From assembly GCA_951812925.1 (NCBI GenBank), contig OX638372.1:70077407-70141406 (forward strand): DNA of 64,000 nt. The letters run 5' to 3'. A program made the translations under genes and the position numbers. The DNA is from Calliopum simillimum. Lineage: Eukaryota; Arthropoda; Insecta; Diptera; Lauxaniidae. Positions 35,406-47,600 of this stretch are shown here, piece by piece. Positions within the stretch are counted from its first letter, which is position 1. The number at the start of each line of letters is the position of its first letter. The notes below the pieces were generated by a model. The model saw nothing but the letters and a program-made list of their open reading frames with translations, had not been told where the DNA came from and did not search any database.

Positions 35406-36239
35406 CAGTCGACGTCCAGTAATACGAATGCTCCGTATTACGAATGTCCAATAATACGAATGCAATATTTCTTCCACATGCGGTTCTATAATACGAACAG
35501 CGGTAAATTTTACGGTTCGATAATACGAATGAGATTTTTTTCTTAGTAGGCTTTGCTTTTTTGCTAAGCATTAAATGTTCAGAATGCATGCAAGAATACG
35601 TGAAAGTTTTTTCAGAATTTTTAGAACGTTTTGAAATGCTTTTTTCTTAATATTTGGGCTTGGAAAAATTGTTGAAAATTATAAAATGTTTCGAAAAATG
35701 TGAAAAAAAAAGTTTGAGTTTTTAAAATGCAGTCTTAATAAGAAATTTACAAAAATCGCCATTTATAATGCTAGGCATCGGTAATACGACAATTCCTAAT
35801 TTTAGCCAAATCGGTGCTTTTTTAACTGGTACTATTGGAGTATTTTACTTAAAATTTCTTCTTTCAATGGAAAAACTCATAGGCATTTTTTTTTTTTTTT
35901 TTTTTTTTGTAAATTAACCTAATTAGTGTAGCTCGATTTCCATATTTTTTTCCATCAAATGTTTTTTTGTTTTATATCAAAATATTGTTTCTTTCATTTC
36001 TCTACCATATTAGTTACTCAGAAGAAAAATTCATAAATTTTGTATTTTTCATACAATTTTTTAGTAAACTGATGTTTTCTCTTAAATAAAATATTCGAGT
36101 AAATGAGTTTTATCTCTAAAGCCACGATGTGTCTCAATAAAAAAGAAAAAAGGAACAAAATTTCGTTGCGATAATACGAATTTTTCGATTTTACGAATAG
36201 ACCTGACATTATATAATTCGTATTATTGGACGTCGACTG
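35406..36239. mobile_element. Tigger/pogo-like MITE, 834 bp
   Basis: The ends are CAGTCGACGTCCAGTAATAC and ATTATTGGACGTCGACTG, with TA on each side (35404-35405 and 36240-36241). The word AATACGAAT is repeated several times just inside both ends. A CAG...CTG terminus with TA target is the pattern of Tigger/pogo elements. There is no transposase frame. Confidence 0.75.
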
Positions 36240-36640
36240 TATTTCATTTTTTAAGTTACAATACACGTAACTCTTGAACGAGCAGTCGCACAATGGGAGA
36301 TTGTGGCCATAAATAGGTAAATTTTGAAAGTGCTACGGATTTACAAAATTTTTACGCCAATCGTCAGATAATACTTTGTGACGGAAAAAAAACTGTAAGT
36401 TCTTAAAATTTTGTTTTGCTTTAGTTACACAGTGGGCTCAAAGTTGGACTTTAAATAGCAAAAATGCTCTATGGAAGTTTTTATATTATAAAGTTCTGGA
36501 TAAACGCTCTAGCTAATTTGTTTTAAGCCGGATGCACTTATGTAGCATATCGTTAGAAAGTATACTGTTTCTTCTTTGTTAAAAATAACCTATTTTTTTT
36601 CTGCAAGTTTTATGTGAATTAAAGTGATTTTTCAATCAAT
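36240..36640. other. no gene recognised
   Basis: About 400 bp between two TIR elements with nothing I can identify. Confidence 0.5.
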
Positions 36641-37164
36641 ATTATCATACATAACACAGGGCAACACTGATTTTGTGGCGTGGGGTTTCGGAGTTTATTT
36701 TGGGTAATCATGGTCTACTGAATACGAAAATAATACCAAATTTGCCGAATTCACTCTAGTTCTCAAATTTGCTTTGCTTTTTCAGAAATTGAATCGACCA
36801 TCCCTAATATTATATATATTTGTGTCGATTCAATTTCTGAAAAAGTACTAGGTGAACTTGTGATTTAGGGTATTTAATTTTTCTATTTCTAACATTCAAA
36901 TGAGCTTTTAAGTCTTCATATTCGCAAATATATGTAGCCAGTTTTTGGAGTACAAGCTTAGAGATAGGGGGTTATCGTGATATAAATCTTCAAAGATGCC
37001 CCAAAACAGCAATTTTCGCATTTTTAAGCAAAGATATTTTGAGAACTAGAGTGAATTCGGCAAATTTGGTATTATTTTCGTATTCAGTAGACCATGATTA
37101 CCCAAAATAAACTCCAAAACCCCACGCCACAAAATCAATGTTGCCCTGTGTTATGTATGATAAT
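36641..37164. repeat. 524-bp foldback interrupted at its right edge by the Gypsy LTR
   Basis: Inverted arms of about 125-130 bp begin ATTATCATACATAACACAGG and end with the complement. The arms share TTTTGTGGCGTGGGGTTT and GAACTAGAGTGAATTC words. The right arm stops exactly where the LTR begins, and the DNA expected beyond it is not seen on the other side of the retroelement. Confidence 0.7.
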
Positions 37165-37633
37165 GTTACGAAATTTCCTGTCACTATGACGATAATTTCA
37201 ATCTCTTACTGTTTTCTGAGTTCGATCACTGGATTGTGTAGCAATCAAAAACACACACTTTATTTAGTTATAAAATGGTTTATTTAAATCACAAATGTTT
37301 ATTTTCACACGGTACAATTGTTTATTTCACTATTTATTACATTCAAAATCTAATATCACAATTAGCAATTTACTTTCACTGGCGCTGTGTACAACTCTTT
37401 CACTTTATTGCTTAAAATCAACTGTGTTGCAACTCTCATGAACAGCTCCTATTATACCCAAATGAACGTTCTAGAATTGCATTAGCGAAACATCTGGCAA
37501 CATCTCGTTGATTCTTTCGGCTAATAGTTTCCTGACAAAACTTGGCATCACTGTCAAGTACTCTTGTGACGTCACTGGTTTTATCTCGAAATGGCGTGAA
37601 GTTTCTTTACATGTGTTTTCACTTTTCGTCACA
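37164..37633 (-). repeat. 3' LTR of a Ty3/Gypsy element
   Basis: On the minus strand it begins TGTGACGAAAAGTG and ends TTTCGTAACA (TG...CA), 470 bp. Immediately upstream in element orientation is a purine tract AAGAGGAGGG that overlaps the pol stop codon, the usual polypurine primer site. No matching 5' LTR was found near 40450-41300, so the element is truncated. Confidence 0.75.
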
Positions 37634-37644
37634 CTGCCCTCCTC

Positions 37645-39012
37645 TTAAACTTGTTTGTCCCGAACAAGAGATTCACTGTCGCCTCCATATTGCGTTAGTC
37701 TTTCAATGTGTACCACTTTTAATTTACCTTTATTACCGGGGTATTTTTGGATTCGAAACACAACATCGTTTATCCTTGTGACGATCCGGTAAGGTCCCTC
37801 CCAGTGAGTCTGTAATTTAAGGGACAAGCCTCGTTTTCGTTGTGGGTTGTGTAGCAGCACTAATTGACCTTCTTTGAACCCTTCAGTATTTGCTCGCAGA
37901 TCATATCGAGCTTTCATCTTGTCGCTAGCCAATTGAGTACGTCTCCTGATAAGCTCGTGTATATCAGCCAGTTCTTCTCGTTTTCGCGACATATTATCGT
38001 CAGCATGGGTCGTTTCTGAGACAACGCTTACTCCGTACTTTAAATCTGCTGGAAGCCTTAAGTCCGTACCAAAAATGGCTTTTGCTGGCGTGACTGTTGT
38101 GGTATCGTGTATCGACGAACGATAAGCCATTAAAAACATTGGTAGACACTCATCCCAATCTTTTTGTCCTTTGTCGACAACCTTTTTTAGATGCTCCTCT
38201 AGCGTACGGTTGAACCTTTCGACCATGCCATCGGACTGAGGATGCAATGCTGTTGTACGTGTCTTCTGTATTCCAAGCAAGCCACAAACCTCCTTAAAAA
38301 GTGCCGACTCAAAATTTCGTGCTTGGTCGGAATGCAACTCAAGTGGAGCTCCATATCGACAAATCCAATTTTTGATGAAAATGTCTGCCACTGTTTTTGC
38401 TTCTTGGTTGGGAATGGGATATACTTCTGGCCACTTACTGAAGTAGTCAATTACCACAAGGATGTATTTATTTCCTGCATTGCTGATTGGAAAAGGTCCA
38501 GCTATATCCATGGCTATCCTCTCAAAGGGAGCTCCAACGTTATACTGATGCATTTTCCCGCGAGTTCGTCGCCTTGGTCCTTTAGCTATTGCGCATTGGT
38601 CACAACGGCGGATCCAGTCAGTAACTGTTTCTTGGCATCCTACCCAGTAAAACCGCTTCTTTATTTTCTCTGTGGTTTTTGTTATACCCAGATGTCCACC
38701 ACTCGATCCATTGTGATAATCCTCGATTATCTGCTTAAATTTTGCCTTTGGAATAACCAGCAGTTTTGAGCGAATTTTGCCATCCTCGTTTTCCCAGATT
38801 CGATATAGGCAACCATCATGCAACTCCAAACTTTGCCATTGCGCCCAGTAAGCTTTACAGATTTGGCTTTTACTTGAGATTTCTTGCCACGCCGGTTTCC
38901 TACCCAGCTCCTTATACTTAATTATTGTTGCCAAATCTGTATCACTGCGCTGGTCCCGTTGTATCTCCTCATTTGTACACTTTTCTTCAGGCATAATGTT
39001 CAAACGGCGCAC
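37645..39012 (-). pseudogene. Ty3/Gypsy integrase (truncated pol)
   Basis: A 455-codon frame holds an intact-looking retroelement integrase. The H2C2 zinc-binding domain has His100, His107, Cys137 and Cys140. The catalytic triad is Asp169 (in MDIAGPF), Asp229 (in HSDQ) and Glu265 (in VERFN), a DD35E spacing. A C-terminal DNA-binding tail follows. The preceding protease, reverse transcriptase and RNase H domains are missing. Upstream the frame remains open through a Lys/Arg/Glu-rich linker to about 39100 and meets the gag end almost directly. The annotated start is only where the frame can begin. The enzyme would normally insert retroelement cDNA, but this copy cannot make cDNA. Confidence 0.88.
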
Positions 39013-39067
39013 ATCAATTGTTGCAGCTTTCTCTCTTTCTCGTCGCTCTCTTTCCAGAGCCAGTTTT

Positions 39068-40448
39068 TTACGTTCTTCTTTCTTTTTCTCTTAAGCAATT
39101 CCGTTCTCTTTCCTCACGTATTTTTTTATAAGAAAGAATCTCTCTCTGACGTATGCGATCACGTTCTCTTTCTTTTTGACGTTGCTCGCGTTCTTGGTCA
39201 TACTCAAGCCTGCGATCGTTACCATTTTCACCATTGTTCACCATATTTTCAATTTTTCTTCTTGGTGAACGTAATGCAGCTTGTTTACGTCGTGATCGGC
39301 AGTCTCGTGCAATGTGTCCCTGCTTACCACAATTATAGCACTTTCCACTCAAGCTACTGCTGGCCAACGATGAATTTTTATTTTCAGCCTCCACCTCCAT
39401 CCGTCGAGTTTTCAATGTTGGGCGGCATGTCAATGCAATCGTCTCTTGAGTGAGGGCAACCGTTACTGTTTCATTAAATGTTGCCTTCGGGCTCCTCATT
39501 GTTTCGCGTTTCGTCTCAGAGTCCCTTATGCCGTCAATAAACGCCTCTATTTTGAATTTTTCAGATACGACACTTAACTCGTCAGGGTAGAAAAGGTGTG
39601 CCAATCGTTCAATATCCGCAGCATACTCCTGCAAGGACTCACCAGATTTCTGGATACGACTTTTCAACTCCAGTCTGTGGATCTGTTTCATGTGGTCACT
39701 GCCATATTTTCGCTGTAAGGCATCCATCACCGCCTTGTAATTTTTCTGCTCCGCCACTGGAACCGTTTTGCAATACTTCTGCAGCTGCGCCTTTTAAAGC
39801 GACGGTAAGCGCTGCTGCTGCGCTATGGTTATCCCAAAGGTTATGAGTGGATGTTGTTTCGAATTGGAGCTTGAAAACACTGAATGGCGTTGTTCCATCG
39901 TATGTGGGTGCCTTAAGCCTCACTGCGCTGATTTCTCGCATCACTTGCGTTGATGGTTCGTTTATTTCCAACTGTTCAATCCTTTTATTAACGCTTTCAA
40001 GATTAGTTTCAACTTTTTCCTTGAAGGATTCAACATCATCTCGTAACTCAGTCAGTTTTGCATCAAGGCCATTCACTATTTTTCCAACCTCTGTTCGAAC
40101 AGCCTCAATATTTTGATTCATTGTGAGCATCTGCGCCGCGTTATGACTTAACCTCTGATCAATCTGCAGTGCATTTTGATTTATGCTCTGATCAATTTCT
40201 TCCCGAACCGCCTGGAAATTTTTATTCATCTGCAACGCGTTCTGATTTATTGTCTGCGTCATTGCCATTAACATTTGCTCGAACTTTGACATATCCACAA
40301 CTTCACCACTTGCACCTGCATTCTTTTTTTTTGAAACACCGGGCACAATGAATTCGAAAATTTTTATTAACGAGTGTCTTGAAAAACGTTTTTTGGCATT
40401 TATTCGTGGACACGAAGGTACTATAATATTCTGGCTTGATTTAGCCAC
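39068..40448 (-). pseudogene. Ty3/Gypsy gag, with one frame change
   Basis: Two overlapping frames (40448-39696 and 39757-39068) together make one gag polyprotein. The upstream part is coiled-coil rich with repeated NQNALQ words and probably starts at MSKFEQML rather than at the first possible start. The downstream part has the capsid-type region (YKAVMDALQRKYG) and one zinc knuckle, CYNCGKQGHIARDC (CX2CX4HX4C). It then has an Arg/Glu-rich tail. A single-base indel near 39730-39757 separates the frames. The gene packages retroelement RNA in functional relatives. Confidence 0.82.
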
Positions 40449-41381
40449 CTCTCATTACTCGTAAGCCACCATAGAGTGGTACAAGAGCAAAAATTAACAT
40501 TTTGTTCCAAAAAGGGCGAATCCACTTAACTGCTGCGTTTTAGAGCTTCGAAGGAGTCATAATGCTGCAAAAAATTTAAAGAATTTCAGAAATAAGTGGA
40601 GAATGTCGTACGGTACCCGCAACAAAACAACTGAGCAAATTTTAACAAAAGGCCTTAAGAAAAAATTACAATATTTTGCAGAAAAAAAAAATATTTGTTA
40701 ATAGTTTTAAGTGTATTTATATTCGTTATAATAAAATAAAATAAAAATTAAACAAAAATTCATTGGGTATTTTTTTATTGATAAAAAACAAAGTATCAAA
40801 TTTTTCTGGGACGGTCCTTATACAGAGTGCTCAAAGAATCAGTAGTGAGAATCAATACGTTCTAGAATCAAAAAAATCCAACACATTGTCTGGTATGACT
40901 ATGTTTAATATGCCCTGGAATTGTTGCAGAAAATAACCGTTTTGACAGTAAAAAAGCATGTTGTCCAGCTGCCTTTGCTTTACGGTGTGTTTTGGGCAGG
41001 TAAAATTTAATCTTCCTCAATAAATCTGTGGCTGTTCTTTTTTTAGCAAAAACGGACAACAATGAAATATTGTTTGAACTACAAAATTGCACACCAAAAA
41101 CGGTTGCATACCAGAACAAAAGCAAACAATCTTAGCTAACGAACGGAGGAAAATAAAGTTAAGAATAAACTAAAACTAAGAAGTAAAATATGTAAAAAAA
41201 AAACTTTAGTTTCAATCGATTGAAGTAAAAGCTAAAAATTTTTTTTTCCATCAACCTTGTTGGTAGATAGAGCTTTGGGACTTTTGCTTCATTGCCATCG
41301 CAGCTCAAAATCTAACAACTCATCGCTTTTAAGAATCGTATATATTTATCAGTATTTCTCTTTCATATAGATATTACAGAA
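40449..41381. other. MED18 downstream DNA, no gene recognised
   Basis: Between the truncated Gypsy element and the MED18 stop codon. No LTR, primer-binding site or protein-like frame was found. It presumably includes the MED18 3' UTR (minus strand), but no canonical AATAAA close to the stop is seen on that strand. Confidence 0.4.
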
Positions 41382-41623
41382 TTATGGAATTGTACCCAAA
41401 CGTTTATAATCTATTTTCTCCAATTGTACAAGTGGCTTTAATTGCTCTGCAAATATCCGCATTTCATCTCCAATCGCATCTTGGCCATTAGGTGCCAAAA
41501 CTGATAGTTCAACTAAATAACTTTGAGAAATAGGCTCATTGCACATGTCCTGCTGTTTACCTGGAACGATTTTTATTATTTTTGACACGGAAATCTTCAT
41601 TCGACCTTTTCTGAACATAAACC
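41382..41623 (-). CDS. MED18: MED18 exon 3
   Basis: The acceptor TTATTTTTAG precedes GG, which completes the Gly codon, then FMFRKGRMKISVSK. The stop is TAA at 41384-41382. It encodes the C-terminal strand and helix conserved in all MED18 proteins. Confidence 0.93.
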
Positions 41624-44600
41624 CTAAAAATAAATAAATAATTAATTAATGTCAATCGTATTAAAGGAAACAATTGCATTTCTACACATTCAAACAGACA
41701 AGTTTGAGAATTATGTTTTGGATGGGAAAAGTAGGTTAATTAATGAGGAGAAATATATGCAAATAAATCAAAAAATCATTTGCAAGATCATACCATTCTC
41801 TTCCTTATAAATCATAAAAAAAGACGAAATTCAATATTATGAGAACAAAGCGTTTGCATTTCACAAATCGTCATAATCTTTTAACATGAAGATTTACCAA
41901 CGACATTTTTATATTTAAAAAATAACTTTTACTAATTTTATGAACTTTAGTCATTACTTGAAAGAATCGAAAAATCCCTGCATTTTTCAACTAAGAAAAT
42001 TATGACAATTAGCATAAGAGAAAAAACTACTAAACATGGCTATGGTTACATATGTTTTGGTTACCGCCACGTAACCATCTTCAGACCAATTTATGTTTAA
42101 TTTAATTTATCTTAAATCAAATGAAATTACAATTGAAAAATTTAGCTTTATGTCTGAGGTCGGTTTAGAACCAGGAACATTTGAAGTCAAACTCTCTACA
42201 CAGCGCATTTTTCAACGGACTGCGCTATGTGCCCACAGAAAAATTGGTAGCTTAAGTGCCTGTATGCATGTGTTGTTGTTGTATTTTCTACTCTCCCTAG
42301 TCATAATTCCTGTTGTTGTTTTTGATATTTTGGTGAGGCTCAGCCATTGGCTGTAGAATCAATACCGTTTTTTCATGTGACTGACCAGTGTTGCACATAT
42401 CTTGGCGTGTTCTTTATACTTGTGACACATTTTAGAAAGACCCTTACAACTTTGGTAAATCTTATTTAAATGCGGTTTTAGTGATGAGCGTTAACTAACA
42501 TTGATATTAGGCAGTAAACCAAGGGTGTCAGCGTAGAACAAAAGTGAGCCAATTTTGGCTCGACCAACAACATTAACATTTCTGTACAACATTCACAATA
42601 TAATTTTTGATGTTTTCTTTTTTTTTCACGCTCGTCAAAATTTCACGTTTTTGTTGCTATTTTTGCGTACACACAAAATCGAACTCGAACCAACATAAAA
42701 CAACAACAACAGACAGAAGTTCAATTTTTCAATTGTTATTATTTGAGGAGTTATTTTTCAAAAGGGCTTATAACCAAAACGAGGCAAAAGTAATGTCATA
42801 ATATTAGTTGTCTGATACTTTGTTATAAATTAATAAAATTGGATTCTGTTTTCACAAAAAGTTTACTCAATGGCATGGAATTAATGACATTTAATTAAAA
42901 AAATCATATCTATCAAAGAACCGATTATTATGCAAATAATGTGTATGACATTACTTTTGCCTCGTTTTGGTTAAAAGCCCTTTTGAAAAATTACTCCTCA
43001 TTTAAAATAAATTAAATTAAACATAAATTGGTCTGAAGATGGTTACGGGGCGGTAACTGAAACATATGTCACCATAGCCGTGTGTAGTAGTTTTTTCTCT
43101 TATCCTAATTGATATAATTTTCTAATTTGAAAATGCATTGAATTTTCGATTCTTGCAAGGATTGACTAAAGTTCATAAAATTAGTATAATTTTCATATAG
43201 TCAATATGAACCATTTTAAAAATAACTACTTTGAAAACAATATTGTGTCACATAAAAGAAAACATGTATCACATTTTTCAGCTTTCTGCATCTGTTTTAA
43301 TAATAAGCCATTTGTATAATCAGGACGAATTTTTAACAGGTTTTGTTAAAAATGGTCGAAAATGTTGAAAAACTTACAATACATTAGTCCAGCCTAATCA
43401 AAAGATTAGAACCAGCAATGTTTTAATTGGAATTGCTTTATTTTAATATTTTAAAACAAATGTCAAACATCGACATCAAGATCAATGCCGCATAAAAAGT
43501 TGATCAAGCTCAAAGGTCGCTGATATTGTAGCGGCGGCAAGGCAAATGGCTATGTGCGTGTGTGTATGCAAAGAATTTGACAAGAATGTTTGATTTTGTA
43601 ATAAATTAATTTAATGATTAAAGTAAATGTTACATAAGTGTATATGTAATTTAATGATTTTAAGGCAGGTTTTCACCTTGTGGGGTCAAAAAGTGCTCTT
43701 TTTTTAAGAATTTTTTTGAGAAAACGGTTAAAGATACAGCGCTGAAATTTTCGTCTGAATATGACCATATATTTATTCAACGAATACAATTTTTGAACTT
43801 GAAAAAATCCAAAAAGGGGGGAGGGGGCGCCCATTGGTGGCGGCATGCATTTTGCTCCCGTGCAGGATTGGCTCAAAACCCGTGATCTGAAACAAAAAAA
43901 CCGAACACATTCTTAATTAGTATCGTATCATCTATCAAATGACCCTCAATCATGAAAAAAAAATCAAAATTCCAAAAGTTATGAGGTTTTGAAAAAAAAA
44001 TGTGAATTTTCGCATTTTTCTGTACTGATTATTTTTTTAAATAAACAATTTCCAATATTTTTGGCTGGTTATGGGTCATTTGTTAGAAAAAACCCTAAGG
44101 AACATTTAAAAAAAATTTTGGTGACGATTGGTTCATTGTAGCGTCTTCAATCCTGCACGTAAGGTCCAAAAACATGGTTCTGAGAAAAACGCGTTTAAAG
44201 TTATACGCGCGCTCGGCCGGTGTTCGACAGTGCTCTACGTAACGGGCTATAACTTTCGTAATTTTTCAGATTTTGATCTGAAACTTCTACAGCACATTTT
44301 TGGAACATATATCTACACGATAAGACAAAAAAAAAATCGATTTTTTTTGACCCCACAAGGTGAAAACCTGCCTTAAATTAAAGTAAAAGAATTCATGATT
44401 TAAACAGAAAAAAATAGCACAAAAAGATTAATTAAATGAAATATCAATTTTTAATAATGGCTGCTTCACTTTATCTTCTTTTCTTTCTTCTATGTCTTTT
44501 TGATTTGCACTTTGTTTTTACGTTTCACATTTGTATTTTTTCACGTCTGTTCGGCTTGGCATTCGCGGCGTAACTAACTCGTGTGAGGCGAATTTTTACG

Positions 44601-47600
44601 CAACAGATATGATTTTTGGCAACTATCTCGCTTACGGTTAATGTTACATAAAAATCATTTTCCACAATTTTGTAGCTCAGAAAAATTCCTTGCGTTAGTT
44701 GTTTTCGTAAGACTTAAAGTTTCTGACTTATAGTACTTCGAAAACTAACGTGGATACTACTATTCATACTTGTATGCACCTAAATCATTAGTTGTACGTT
44801 GAGTTATGACTTTTCTGTAAGAAATTTTTTGAGCCACAAAATTGTGTTGAAAACCATTTTTCTAAAAATTAATCGTTAGCGAGATATTTGCAATAGCGAG
44901 ATATTTGCAAAAATAATTATATCCGCGACCTTTGAGCCTGAATAACATTTTATGATCTTGATGTCGATTTTTGACATATGTTTTAAAACATTAAAATAAA
45001 GCAATTCCAATTAAAATATTGCAGGTTCTAATGTTTTGATTAGACTGGACTAATGTATTGTAAGTTTTTCCACATTTTCGACTATTTTTACACAAAACCT
45101 GATAAAAATTTCACTTGAATACCAAAATTTGTTCATGATAAAAACAGATTCAGAAATAGCCCAGGAACATAAGACGAAAAAAGAGCTTCTGTGCGAAAAA
45201 ATTCCCAGTGGAAATTTTTCACCGGAATTGTCTTTATTTATGCATGATACACAAACTGTGAAAAGTCCATTGCAAAGTCGTGTGCGCATAAAAAGTTATT
45301 CGGGCTCAAAGGTCGCTAAAATCAGTTTTTTGCAAATATTTCGCTTATGCTAACTTTAGAAAAATGTTAGTCTCTAATTTTGTAGCACAGGAAATTTGCT
45401 ACAAAAATACGTTAAAAGCATTTGCGTACGACTTCTAGTTTAGGAGATCACCCAATTTAAAAAGTTGTTAACAATTATGATATGAAATACTACCTATGAG
45501 TTCATATTAAAATATCTTACTTTTAAAATTGCAATAACTCTTCAAGTAAGTACTGTAGAAAATTACAAGATCTACAAAAAATAAGCGATATGTGTACACA
45601 TAGAAGTAACCGTATAGAAGATATTCAATAGAAACCCATAGAAGTAACCGTATAGAAGATATTCAATAGAAACCGGTTTTTTGTCATTTTAAGGGTTTTT
45701 TTGGAATATCTTCTAAACGGTTACTTCTATGTGTACACATGTCGTTTATTTTTTGTAGATTTTGTAATTTTCTACAAATTTGGTTCCGTTACTTTTTATC
45801 GTAGTACTTACCAATTCGCAGATATCCTTAAAAAATCAGTAATTTCGAAGCCTTAACAGTGATTCAAGAATATTTTTAAGGTCATGAGCCGTTCGAAAAA
45901 AAAATTTTGTACGGTATATAGAAAATTAAATTATCTTTCAAACGGCATTTTAATTTTGTTTGTAGAAACTTCTCATTGAAGAGTTATTGCAATTTAAAAA
46001 GTAAGATATTTAAATATGAACTCATAGGTAGTATTTCATATCACAACTGTTAACAACTTTTTAAATTGGGTGATCTCCTAAACTAGAAGTCGTACGCAAA
46101 TACTTTTAACGTACTTTTGTAGGAAATTTTCTGTGCTACAAAATTGGAGACCAACATCTTTCTGTAAAAGTTAGCATTAGCAGGATATTTGCAAAAAACT
46201 GATTTTAGCGACCTTTGAGCCTTAATAACTTTTTATGCGCACACGACTTTACAATGGACTTTTCACAGTTTGTGTATCATGCAGAAATAAAGACAATTCC
46301 GGTGGAAAATTTCCACTGGGAATTTTTTCACAGAAAATGTCCTATTTTCCTGGGCTAAAAGCTGGCAATGCCAATATGATGTGTTTTTTTTTTTTTTTTT
46401 GATATGATACAATTTTGTTTTCTAAGTAGTTATTTTTTAATATAAAAATGTAGAGATTTCTTCATGTTCATGTCGAAAATCGGGGTCTGGATATTGATTT
46501 TAGACACATGGTTTATTGGTCAAATTTTCTTAAAATTTTCCTCAGAATTTTTCAGGATCTCCCGCTGGACAATTTGTCGCGGAAAAATTTGGCCCACACT
46601 CTTTTAAGTGCGATCTACTGCCTTATTATATTTAAATTCAACTCTTTTTTGCAAAAAATACATTAAAGTAGCAAAATGCCCATAAGTGTCAGCCATAGTG
46701 CATTCATAAAAAATAGCACAATCCTGCGAAAAAAAAAACAGAAACAAAATAAGTCATATCTGACGTATTTTGGTACCAACAAGCATGGATCAGATTATTC
46801 GTTGGGATGAGCGTACTGTTCAGTGTTTTTTGTAAATACCAACAAAATAAGAGATATATTGCATTTAATGACAAATTTGCAGTTCAAGATTTTCGGTGGT
46901 GCATTTTTTTATCCCCTACCGCCCTAAAGGTCAACAATGGTTTTCTCTTTTCTGTTTTTATAGCCGTTTATTGTGGGTTAGGATCGCCTTATTACGAATC
47001 TCATCTTGATTTTTCTCTATTACATCAGAATCCTGAGTTAGCCTTGCTCAAAAGTAAAAAAATTACTGTTTTGACATCTACTTAAAGCTATAAAACAAAA
47101 ACAACAACCAGTAAAATTAACTTTTGTAAACGGATTTGGATAGTCAAATTTATTATCAACATGGATTATTATCAATCGGATCCTTACATTACGAGTTATA
47201 AGCGTTTAAAGTAAGGATATCTTTCGATAATTTTTGGAAAAATTTCAAAAGAAAAATTTTTCAAAAATTATTAAAAAAAAAAAGTTTCCAAAAGAATCAC
47301 ACGTATTGCTTGGACGATTCAAAGCATTTTTTGCCTTGTACACTTTTTTCGTAAGATGCTTTCCTCTAGAGTAAAAAAAGATTTTTGCCTTCCGCGGGCG
47401 TTCAAAAGCCAAGAACTCACATTTAGCGTCCGAATCCCATCTTGAGTCATACATCATTTTAAAGCTTATAAAATATGCTTTAATTTAAAGTACATACTTT
47501 TAAATAAAAAAAGTATTTTTAATTCGAAAAAATTTTGGTGAAAAAAAATTTTAGGACATCCTGTGTTAAAAAAGATAAGCAGTTTCTCTAGAAGCGCAAC

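Noticed and set aside
47245..47457. 70-codon minus frame with mixed composition
   Set aside because: I looked for an additional MED18 exon or transposase here and found no family motif. It lies inside MED18 intron 2.
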